Below, in pieces: positions 46,325 to 56,080 of a stretch of DNA of 64,000 bases (its first letter is position 1; every line of letters starts with the position of its first letter). The position numbers and the translations under genes are program-made. The stretch is taken from contig MEDY01000189.1 in the NCBI GenBank assembly GCA_001724265.1, forward strand, positions 1-64,000. The letters run 5' to 3'. Origin of the DNA: Rhizaria sp. SCN 62-66 (taxonomy: Eukaryota > Rhizaria, unplaced). The notes under the pieces are model-generated. The model was not told the DNA's origin, did no database searches, and was given only the letters and a program-made list of their open reading frames with translations.

Positions 46325-48615
46325 ATGAAGGGTTTCTGCCTTTTGTTTGCTTTGGCTGCGCTTTTTGCAAGCGCCCTCGCTTACACAGCGGTACGTATCG
46401 CGCCCTATCCCGCCTGCCATGTTGCCCCCAAAGGGGAACTGGCTCTGCTCTCGCTTCCTTTGCTTTCGCCCATTTCCAGCATCTGCACATCCATGTTTGA
46501 ATCCCTGCGTACTTCCATGCGATGTTATACTCCGCAGAGAATCTCGTGCAGTGCTGGTGAGCGCGTGTGTCCGCCTCTTTTGCCACTCCAAGCCCCCTTT
46601 TAAGTCTTCTCGAGCCACTCCCCTCTACCAATCGACTCAGTGCTTTCCTCTCCTCTCTCACACCCCATTCTCTTCACCCCTATCCATTTTCACGCGTCCT
46701 TCGCCTTGCTTTACTATAGGAGGAGAGTCTTGCAAACCGTGTGACCACGTCTGCGGGGCCTAGTGCTTCGTTCGTGGATATGTACTCGGAGACTCACGCC
46801 GAGGGCGAGATGTCTGCTGAGGAGGCCTACCAGCTCGAGGCCCAGCAGGAGGCCGACGACGCCGCTCTCGTTGAGATGTCGTCTGCCGTCGCCTTCGAGA
46901 CTGAGCTCGATGCCGCGGCCGAGACCGAGACCGAGGCCGAAGTTGACCGCCGCCGCCGTCGTCGTCGTCGTGGCGGCATCATCCGCCGCATCTTCGGCCG
47001 CCGCCGTCGTCGCCGCGGACGTCGCGGACGTGGACGTGCCGCTCCCCCGCGCATCATCCACCGCGCTGCCCCCGCTGCTCCCGCTGCCCCCGCAGTGGAC
47101 AACACCGCCGTCCAGGCCGCGGTCGCCGCCGCCCGTGCGAAGGCTGAGGTCGAGGCCGCCGCCGCCGCCAGGGCCGCCCGCGCCAAGGCCGACGCCGACA
47201 TCGCCGCCGCCGCCGCCGCCGCGCGCGCCAAGGTCGAGGCCGAGGCCCGTCTGGCCGCCGAGGCCAAGGCGCGCGCCGAGGCCGAGGCCCGCGCGCTGGC
47301 CGCTGCCCGCGAGAAGGCCGCCCGCGAGGCGCGCGAGAAAGCTGCGCGTGAGGAGGCGATCCGCGCCAAGGAGCGAGCTGTCGCCGAGGGCAAGGCCAAG
47401 GCCGAACGCATCCGTCTGGCGCGCATCGCGACGCAGAAGCGCATCGCCAACGCGAACCAGAACGTGATCAAGAAGATCGAGAAGGCTCGCCGGCGCTCGC
47501 AGAGCTGGAAGAACCGCGAGAGCGCCATTAAGACCTCGCACGACACGATCGCGAGCGACTTCAAGAAACGCGAGGCCGTCAAGACTCAGGGCGCGGTGCA
47601 GATCGAGGCCGCCGTGGCGAAGCTTAACGTCCTCGCTCGCGAGATCAAGCGCGAGATCAAGGAGGTTGAGCAGAAAAAGGTCGAGCTCGACGCCAACACG
47701 CGCATCATGGCGCGCGCCGCCATCAAGAAGGAGGGCTCGTACCTCGGCGGTCACATCTCGTACCAGCCCGACGTGGCGGGCCCGCGCTTCCAGGCCGAGG
47801 CCAACGGCGCGCCCGCCGTCATCCAGACGCTCGAGCTGGGCAAGAACATCGCGCCCGCTGAGCACGGCCGCGGCTTGATCGACGACAAGTTCAAGGCCGA
47901 CTTCGCGTCCAACCTGCGCGCCGGCAACCTCGAGGCGCAGGCCCGCGCGGACCGCCCCGGCATCCTGGAGGACATCCGCCACGCGGCCGCGTTCGACGAC
48001 GGCGCTGACGGCCCCACCAAGGCTCAAGCCGAGCTCTCGGACAAGTTCCTCGACGGCTCCTTCCTCGAGACGCTCTCCGAGGCCGACGCCGAGGCTGAGG
48101 CCGAGCTCGATGCTGAGCTTGACGCCGAGGAGGCCGCTATGGCCGAGGCTGAGGCCGACGCCGAGGCTGAGGCTGAGGCTGAGGCTGAGGAGGAGACTGA
48201 CGCTGACTCTGAGGCCGATGCGGACGCTGACGCCGAGGAGGAGGCCGACGTCGACGCCGATGCTGACTCTGAGGCCGACGCCGAGGAGGAGGCCGAGGCC
48301 CCCGAGTCGTTCATGGAGACCGAGGCCGAGGCTGACGCTGCGGCCCTCAAGGACGCCGAGATCGTCAAGATGGAGGCCGAAGCCAAGGCGGCCGAGGACA
48401 AGGCCATGGCGCGCGCCCGCTCTGAGATCAAGAAGATCGACAACTTGGCGGAGCAGCACAAGTCTAACCACGCGCGCCTCACCTCGACCTTCGACTCGAG
48501 CCGCGCCAACTCCGCGGCCTCCGACCTCGAGGCCACCACCAAGACCAAGAAGCTCGACCAGGACCTCTCCAAGTTCGAGCAGCTCGCCAAGCAGGTCGAG
48601 GCCATGGTTGAGTAA
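46325..48615 (+). CDS. Secreted, highly charged protein: Arg-rich block, coiled coil and acidic repeats
   Basis: Two exons: 46325-46390 and 46720-48615, 653 aa, TAA stop; donor GTACGT, phase 0. Exon 1 encodes almost exactly a signal peptide (MKGFCLLFALAALFASALA-YTA). The mature part begins with an acidic propeptide-like stretch (to about 95), then an arginine-rich block (RRRRGGIIRRIFGRRRRRRG, about 100-125) and a long Ala/Glu/Lys/Arg helix of coiled-coil type (150-330). A less repetitive region follows (SYLGGHISYQPDVAGPRFQ, 370-480), then an acidic (E/D)A repeat (about 475-560) and a final helical segment. No Cys-rich, lectin or enzyme domain is seen. The layout of signal, acidic pro-region and coiled coil recalls secretory-granule or extrusome matrix proteins and polycation/polyanion condensing proteins, but this is inference. 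Unlike its neighbours it is Lys/Glu-rich rather than Ser/Asn-rich. Confidence 0.85.
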
Positions 48616-49152
48616 GCAATAAGTCTTGGCTCGACTCTGTCTTTGTTGTTTGGTGTTGAGTAGTTTTTCTCGTGTGTTGGTGGATAACCTGTCGCGCAGG
48701 TTTACAAAGAACAATTACAACAACTCTCATTTTCTCTTTCGTCCACAGCAATATGAATGAATGTGTGTCGCGCCCGTGTGGGTCTCCGTGAGCCGTGAGT
48801 TGGTCGGAGGGAGCTCCGGACTGACACTGGATGAAATCAATACACATCTTTACTTAAAACAGATATCTACGAGTATTGTTAACAGATTGGTGGTTATTAT
48901 GACGATAACGAATGTGTATTCCTCTAGATAATGGGTGCCAGTGCTATGTCTTTCAGTGCAACTTAAAAGCGTAACAAGCGAATCTGCAATCATATTCACT
49001 GTGAATCAGCTTGTTCAAGTACTGTTAATACATGTTCTCGTTGATAACGTTTAAATAGTTCTCATATCGCGAAATTCTATCATTTTGAAATTCACATCTG
49101 ATTTGTCCCTCGGCAAAAGTTTGTTATCCTTCCTCATATGAAATGCGTGCAC
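48616..49152. other. Convergent spacer, nothing recognised
   Basis: 537 nt between two 3' ends, AT-rich, no repeat or RNA gene seen. Confidence 0.5.
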
Positions 49153-52100
49153 TCAGAAGTGGTTATCCCTGATGTCCACCTCGATCTCCTGTCCTAGGCT
49201 GAACACCGTCCCCCCGGTTCCGGCTCCCGCGCCGCCGCTGCGACCTAGGCTCACACCGCTGCCAGTAGCCGTCGAAGAAGAAGAGGAGCCACCGCTGACG
49301 CTGGCGCTACCGTCGAGCGCGAGCGCGAGCGCTGCCGCGGTCGAGGGCGGCGCGGCGGGCGCAAGCGTGGGCGTGCACAGGTGCGCCAGCGCCAGCTCGC
49401 CCGCAAGCTCCGCCGCCAGCAGCGCGAACGACGGCGCGCTCGACAGCCGCGGCAGCCGCGGCGCGCGCGCGTCCGCAGACTCGCCGTCGCTCGCTGTCTC
49501 TCTCGCTATCGGGCCTGAGCCGGGGCTTGCGGGGCTGTGCTGCGACGGGAACTCGGGCGCCTGCGCCTGCCATGCCACCGGCGCGGGCTTGGACCAGAAG
49601 GACGCGAACAGCGAGAGCGGCCCCGACGACTTCGGCCGCGCCGTCTTGTGCGACTGCGACTGCGAGCTGCTGTTGGAGCTGCTGTTAGAGCCATTGCTGT
49701 TGCTGCTGCCGTTGTTGCTGTGCTTCGGCGCCATGAACGCGGCGAGCGCGGCCTCGAGCGCGGCGACGTGCGCTGCCGCAGCGTCGCGCGCGCAGCGCAG
49801 CTCCGCGCCCCGCAGCGGCGGCGGCAGCGCGGGCGGCGCCAGGCACGCGCCGCCCAGCGCCAGCGCCTCGCCGCGCGACAGCCGCGCCAGCGCGCGGGCC
49901 AGCGCCGCCGCCGCCTCCGCCTCCGCAGCAGCCTCCGCGGCAGCCTCGGCAGCAGCCTCCGCGGCGGTCTCGGCGTCAGCCTCGGCGTTCGCAGTGCAGC
50001 CACCCGCAGTCGCGCTGCAGCGGGGCGCCGCGTCCGCGGCGCACTGCTCCTGGAGCGCGCGCGCGGTCTCGGTGGCGGCGGCGAGCAGCCCCAGCACGTC
50101 GGCGACGCGGAGCCCTTCGAGCGCGGCCCGCAGGCGCGCGGCGCCGGCGTCCGGCGCGGACCGCGCGAGCGCGAGCACGGCGCGCGCGGCGACTGCGGCT
50201 ACGCCGCGCCGGGCGCCCGCGCGCTCGCGCTGCAGCCACCCCTCGGCCAGCGGCGCCGCCAGCGCCAGCGCGTACAGGTGACCCAGCGCGGCGCGGCGCT
50301 TGGCCGCGGACGCGCCCGCGATGGGCACCACAGCCAGTACGGCGTCCCACTCGCTCCCGCCCGTCGCCGGCGCAGACGCGGCCGCATGTTCACGCGCGGT
50401 GCCCGCGGACGTCACGGAGCCTGCGGCGGCACCCGCAGAGGGCGGGTGGCCGGCAGCGAGCGCGGCAACGGGGTCTGTCCCCGCAGCGGCGGCGCGCGCG
50501 AAGGCGGCGCGAGCGAAGAGCGGCGGCGCGGGCGCGTGCAGATAGGGGTTGAAGCTGGGGTGCGCGGCCACGGCGGCGAGCGCGCGCGGGGCCGCCGCGA
50601 AGGGCCGCAGAGGCGCCAGCAGCGCAAGCGTGAGGCGGGCCGTGTAGGCGCGCGCCACGGCACTGCCGGCGCGGCACGCGCGCGGACACAGGTAAGGCGT
50701 CTGCAGCGTCAGCAGCCTCAGCCACGGCGCCGCGTCCTCCTCGGCGCGCGCGAGGCACCGCGCGCAGCGGGGCTGCGGCTGTGGCAGGAGCAGGGGGCGG
50801 AGGAGCGCGGCGGCGACGTCGGTGTGGGCGCCAACGGCGGGGCAGTCGCCGTGCGCGGCCGCCGCAGCCGCGCTGCCGCATCCGCCGCCGGCGGTCGCGC
50901 CCGCACCGACGCCGAACACGGCGCGAGGGCTGCCGGCTCCATTGCTGCTGCTGTAGCCGGTGGGCGCCGGCGCGGCGGGAAACGGGTAGGCGTACGTGTT
51001 CGAGTCCAGGTCCGCGCAGGCGCCGCAGCGTGCGAGCGACAGAAAGCCCGGGCCGGCCAGCCCCGCCGCAGGCAGCAGCGCCGCAGCAGCGTCACCGCCG
51101 CCGCCTGGCGAGGCGAGGAGGCGCACGGCCGAGGCGCCGGCGGCGTCAACCGCGGCCTGCACAAGCCGCCGCGAGCGCAGCGCCTTGGCCGCGAACGACG
51201 ACAGAGAGGGCTCGCCCGCGCTCGCGGCCGCGGCGGCGGCGGCCGAGGAGGACCGCAGCAGCGCCCGGGCCGGGACGGAGGCCGACACGGCGGCCGCCGG
51301 CGCAGACGACACCTGCTGGTGCTGCTGCTGTGCGCCATGCTGGGCACTGTGTTGCTGCTGCAACGACGTGCGCGGAAGCAGCAGCGGGAGCGAGCCGCCG
51401 CCAACGGCGCCGCCCGCGCGCAGCAGCGCCGGCGGGGCCGCCACGGCCGCGCCCAGCACTGCCCGCGCCGGCGCGCGCGGCCTCAGCGCCGCCACGGCCG
51501 CCGCCGACAGCAGCGTGCCAGTGCCGGGGCCGGGGCCGTTGGCCGCGGGGCCGGCACAGTCGCAGTCGCGGGCAACCCTGTACTCGGCGTCAGCATCGTC
51601 GTCGTCGCCGTCGTCGTCGTCGTCGAGACCGCTCCCCCGGCCGCTGGCGGCACCGCCCTGCTCGCGCCCCTCAGCGCCCGCGCGCACTGGTGCAACAGCC
51701 CCGTCGGCGGCCCGCGGCGCGGGCGGCGCGGGCGGTGCGGGCGGCGTGGGCGTGACCGCGAGCAGCTGCTGCACGCGGCACGCGGCAGCCAGCGGCACCA
51801 GCGCGGGCGCCAGCGGCGCGTCGTGCGGTGCCACGTGCTCCGGCCGCGGCGCGGGCATCAGCGCCCGCTGCGCCCGCAGCGCGCCCTGCGCGGCCACAAA
51901 CATGCCGGAGCCATAGACAGGGCCGGAGCCAGTGTGGCTGAGGCCGCGGCTGTGCGCGGCGAGGCCCCAGGAGCGGAGCGCGCGGCGCGAGAGCGGGAGC
52001 GTGGCCGCGGCGGCCTCGACCGCAGTCCCGCCCAGCGCCAGCACCAGCGGCGCGGCCGCGAGACGCCGCAGCAGGTACAGGTCCACGACGCCCACCACGA

Positions 52101-55100
52101 GCGCGCGCGGCGTGTGCAGCGACACGCGCGCGCCCGCCGCAGACGCAGACGCGCGCGCGAACGCGGCTGCGGCTGTCGCGGCAGCGGCCAACGCTGCGGG
52201 CAAGGTGGAGGACGAGGCGGCCGTCGCGGCGGCGACGGCGGCGGCGGCGCTGGCTGCCGTGGCCGCCGCCGCAGTGGCCGCCGCCGCAGTGGTCGCGGCC
52301 ACGTCCGCGGCCGTGAGCGCGGCGATGATGGGCTCTAGTAGTGGGTTGCCGACCGAGAGCAGCGGCACCACGCCGCCCGCCAGCGCCGGGCCCGCCAGCG
52401 CCGCACCGCGCGGCTGGGCGGGCGCGACCACGGGCAGCGGCGTAAGCGCGGCGTGCGCGGAGAGCGGCGCGGCGAGCGCGGCGACGGCCAGCACGGCGCG
52501 CGACACGGCGGGCGCCGAGGGGCCCGCGACAAGCACCGGCACGCCCGCCAACACGGCCGCCCACAGAGTCGGCAGCAGCGGCGCGAGCCGCGGGCCCAGC
52601 ACGGCCAGCGCGTCCACGGCCGCGTGCGGCGCGTTGAGGCCCGCCAGCGCCGCGGGCGAAGCCGAGACGGCGTACGGTAGCGCAGCTGGCGCGCCCGCAG
52701 CAGGCGCAGGCACGGGAGTCAGCGTCTGTGCGGTCGTCGTCGGGGGGCAGAGCAGCGGCCGGTATGCGGGGCCGGCCCAGACGCGGCCCCAGTCGCACAG
52801 GCCGCGGGGGGCCCCGCAGCCGCCGCTCCCGCTGCTGTCGCAGCTGGTCGAGTCGAGCAGGGCCGAGAGGGCGCGCCACGGGCGCTGGCGCGGGCGCAGG
52901 GCGCCGAGACCGTGGCTCGCGCCCGCAGCCTCCGCGAGCACCGGAGACACCGCAGCCAGCATCCCGACTGCGCCGGAACCAGCATCCGCATCAGCACCAG
53001 CATCAGCATCAGCATCAGCATCAGCGTCAGCGTCAGCGTTCGTGTCAGCGTCAGCGTTCGTGTCAGCGTCAGCGTCAGCGTCAGCGTCAGCGTCAGCGTC
53101 AGCGTCAGCGTCAGCGTCAGCGTCAGCGTCAGCGTCAGTGCGGGTACGGGCGCAGGTGCGGGCGCTCTCGAAAGCGGCGGCCCGCTGCAGCGCGGCGTCG
53201 AGCGGCGAACGCGGAGCCGCCAGCAGCAGTGCCGCCACGGCCGCCGCGCCCACCGCCAGCCCCGCCGCGGGGTCGCAGCTCGCTGTGTGCGCTGTGTGTG
53301 CTGTGTGGTGGAGCACCGAGGCCATGAGGCGCCGCGCGCACTGCAGCATGGGCCCCAGCCCCGCGGCCCCGCCCAGCGCCACCCGCTGGCCCTGCGCGCC
53401 CGCCCCCATCGCTTGCGACGATGTGTCGTCTGCGGGCGCGAGGGCCTGCGCGGCAAGCAGCGGCAGCAGCCCCGCGCGCGCGGGCGGGGCCCAGAGCGCC
53501 GCGGTGGCCGCCCACGCCGCGCACAGCACCGCCGCGGGGCCCGCCAGCGCCGCAGACAGCTGTACCCCGGCCACCGTCAGTTCGCCGGCCGCCGTCAGCT
53601 CACCGACCGCCGTCAGTTCGCCGACAGGCTCTGATGCTGTCGCAAGTGCAGTCGCTACGGTTGAGGCATCACTCTCGGGCGATGTGGCTCTGTGCTGCTG
53701 CTGCTGCTGCTGCTGCTGCAGCTTACGGTGTCGCCGCCGCAGCTGTCGCAGCGCGCGCGCGCGGAGCCTGTCGGCCGCGCGCTCGGTGGCGGCGTGCGCG
53801 TCGGCCCGGCTCAGCGCGCGCGCCTCGGCCGCGAACGAGTCCACCACACACGGCGACTGCGCATACGACTGCGGCTACAACTGTGCGTCTGACTGTGACC
53901 GTGGTGCGCAGGGCAAGAGCCCCCAGAGCGCGGTGGCGGCGTCGGCGGCGAGCGCGAGTCCCAGGGCGTGGAGCGGCAGCGGCAGCAGCGCGAACACGGC
54001 CTGCTGCGCGAACCCGCGCGGGCTACTCTCGTCGCGCACGCGCGCGAACCGCGCGTACCCGTACAGCACGCGCACGCCAGCGCTGGCAGCGTCAGAGGCG
54101 CCTGCGTGGGCGGGGGCGTGGGTGTCGCTCTGGAGCAGGGCTGCGGCGGCGGCGCGGGGCGCTCCCAGGGACGGCAGCTGCGGGTGCGGCCGCCACCCCC
54201 AGTCCGCAGCAGCGTCGGTGTCAGCGGCAGCAGCGGCAGCAGCGGCAGCAGCGGCAGCAGCGGCAGCAGCGTGAGCAGCGTGAGCAGCGTGAGCAGCGTG
54301 AGCAGCGTGAGCAGCGTGAGCAGCGTGAGCAGCAGCGGAGCCGGTCTGCGCGAGTGCTGGAGCGACCGTAGCGGCGTCGGCGAGCGCGCGCGGGGCGACG
54401 CAGCTGGCGCCCCAGAGCCCGCGCGCGACGGCGCGCTCGGGGCACTCGTTGCTGTGGCTGCTGTGGTGGCCGTTGTGGCCGCCGCCGCTGATGCTGCTGC
54501 TACTGCCGTTGCTGTTGTTGCTCCTGGCGCTGGCGCCGCCGTTGTCGCCGCCGTCGTCGCCGCTGTCGCCGCCGCTGTCGCCGCTGTCGCTGCTGCTGCA
54601 GTCGCCGAGCCCCTCGCCCGCCCAGCCCCAGGGCCGCGCGGAGTGCCTCGTCGCACGGGCCGCCCGCGCCGCGCGCGTGGCAAGGGCGGCGCGAGACTGG
54701 GGTGACTGGGACTGGGACTGGGACTGGGACTGGGGCTGGGGCTACTGAGGCTGGGATGATTGAGGCTGGGACGATTGAGGCTGAGGATGAGACTGTTTGT
54801 CCCGCTTGCGCTCCAGCAGCGCCCGCAGCCCGCGCGCGGCCGCGCACCGCGACAGGCCCGCATCGCAGTCTGCGTCACCGACAACGCTCGCACGGGCGCT
54901 GCCCCCATTGCCGTGACCGTTGCTCCTGCTTGCAGTAGCAGTGGCCGCAGGAGCAGCAGCAGTGAGCGGCAGCGGGGGGCGCGCGAGCGCGACCTGCACG
55001 GTGAAGCAGTGCGTGGTGTCGGTCTCGGCGGGCGAGAAGGTGGCCGAGTCGGGGAAGGCGAGCGCGCAGGCGGAGGCCACGGCGGCGGCCGAGAGCCCGT

Positions 55101-55290
55101 GGACCGGCGGCGGCGGCCACAGCGCGTACGGCCGCGGGCCGTGGTAGAGGTCGAACGTACACGCGCCCAGCAGCGTCACCCAGGGTGAAAATGCCGCCGG
55201 CGGCGCGGCGTGCCGCAGCGGCACCGCGGCGCGCGCGGGCGCGCGGGCGGGCCCGACGGAGGCGGGCGCGGGCGAGGGGGCCGAGGGCAT
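49153..55290 (-). CDS. DENND6-like DENN-domain protein (Rab GEF), with two in-frame TAG codons
   Basis: One uninterrupted reading frame without introns, 2046 codons including TAG at codons 183 and 472; terminal stop TGA. DENN proteins activate Rab GTPases; animal DENND6 acts on Rab14 in endosomal traffic. The upstream DENN part is clear: TFDLYHGPRPYALWPPP and LAFPDSATFSP (about 46-85), then VLYGYARFARVRDESSPRG (about 407-425) and FALLPLPLHALGL. The core DENN part follows at about 897-985 (LAPLLPTLWAAVLAGVPVLV, then AVLAVAALAAPLSAHAAL and LLSVGNPLLEPIIAALT), then ALVVGVVDLYLLRRLA. Both TAGs lie before the core domain, so termination at either would leave only part of the upstream DENN module. 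The protein is more than three times the usual length of about 600 aa because of Ala/Ser/Asp/His repeats. The C-terminal third (LYALALAAPLAEGWLQRE) looks helical. Confidence 0.87.
52986..53139. repeat. Hexamer array (gcgtca/gcatca) in the DENND6-like gene
   Basis: About 25 near-identical 6-bp units, some changed to gcgttc or gtgtca. On the coding strand they encode (Asp-Ala)n with a few Asn and Thr. Unit length keeps the frame whatever the copy number. Confidence 0.9.
53875..53877 (-). other. In-frame TAG codon 472 of the DENND6-like gene
   Basis: Sense context is GCA CAG TTG TAG CCG CAG TCG. Upstream in phase is the DENN signature VLYGYARFARVRDESSPRG; downstream in phase are the remaining 1,573 sense codons. 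No splice donor of the GTACG type is near. Confidence 0.92.
54271..54333. repeat. Nine-bp tandem repeat, seven copies, in the DENND6-like gene
   Basis: Seven perfect copies of gtgagcagc. On the coding strand they encode (His-Ala-Ala)n; a related (gcagcg)-type run lies next to it at 54240-54270 and encodes poly-Ala. Confidence 0.95.
54742..54744 (-). other. In-frame TAG codon 183 of the DENND6-like gene
   Basis: It lies within a Ser/Gln/Pro repeat; sense context is CAG CCT CAG TAG CCC CAG CCC. The repeat continues in the same phase on both sides. Lining up repeat units places TAG where neighbouring units have TCG/TCA (Ser), while the surrounding codons are mostly CAG (Gln). Confidence 0.9.
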
Positions 55291-56080
55291 CGGGCGGGGC
55301 GGCCGGCGAAGGCGGCAGCGCGGGACTGCTGCGCGGAGGGGACGCGATCTCGTGGGCTGCGGGCAGTTGAGTTAGGAATGTGTTCTAGTCAGCACTAAGG
55401 GCAGATGAAAAACTGGGAGACATAGGGGAAGCAACGAGCTGGTGAGATAGATTTGAAAAAGGCAGGGTGAACTTGAAACCATAGTACTATTAAGACTGAC
55501 TACGAGTTGATTTCGAGGTTTGAGACGATATAATACAAGTATGTGAATACACTGTCATAAAACATCACATTATTAGTAGTAAATCATGCAACGGTAATAT
55601 ATAGTATGAATAGGCTGGTTGCTCCCGTTTGCCACAGGGACGCGAGACTGTGGGGGAACCTGCTCGTAACGCCATAAAATAAGGTTCTGCTTGGTCGAAC
55701 TCGATATTACCATCGTCAAATGCCACACAATCAAAGTATGGTGAACAACCTACTTGTTTTTACTTGTTCCGTTAATTATACTTTTCGAATTTGTTATGAT
55801 GTTCCTATAGCCGATGAGACAAGGAAAGTCGCGTCCCACACCAACTCACGTCACCACCTCCGCAAGTCAGCCTCCCAGCCTCTTGAGAGTTGAATCCAAA
55901 GCCCAGTTTGTTTCTTTAATGTGGCTACTACTTAATCCATCATGTTTGTTTCACGCTATCTGTATTCCGCTGCATTTTCTGTCTCCAAGCACCGCTCACC
56001 CCTTCTCTTCAAAAATTTATCCTTCATGCCGTCGACACAAACGCGTGTGCTTGTATGTTCACTGCCAGGGCATTCCCGCG
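55291..56080. promoter_or_regulatory. Divergent spacer, DENND6-like and permease genes
   Basis: 790 nt. On the DENN side a CTAAC followed by TCAACTGCCCGCAG (minus strand, about 55360) looks like branch point plus acceptor of a 5'-UTR intron. On the permease side GTTCACTGCCAG ends at 56068, 12 nt before the ATG. The centre is AT-rich with nothing recognised. Confidence 0.4.

Noticed and set aside
55814-56080. N-terminal extension of the permease from an ATG at 55814
   Set aside because: The extension reads as a translated pyrimidine-rich intron end (CACTGCCAG at 56068) without membrane or signal logic. The ATG at 56081 is preferred.
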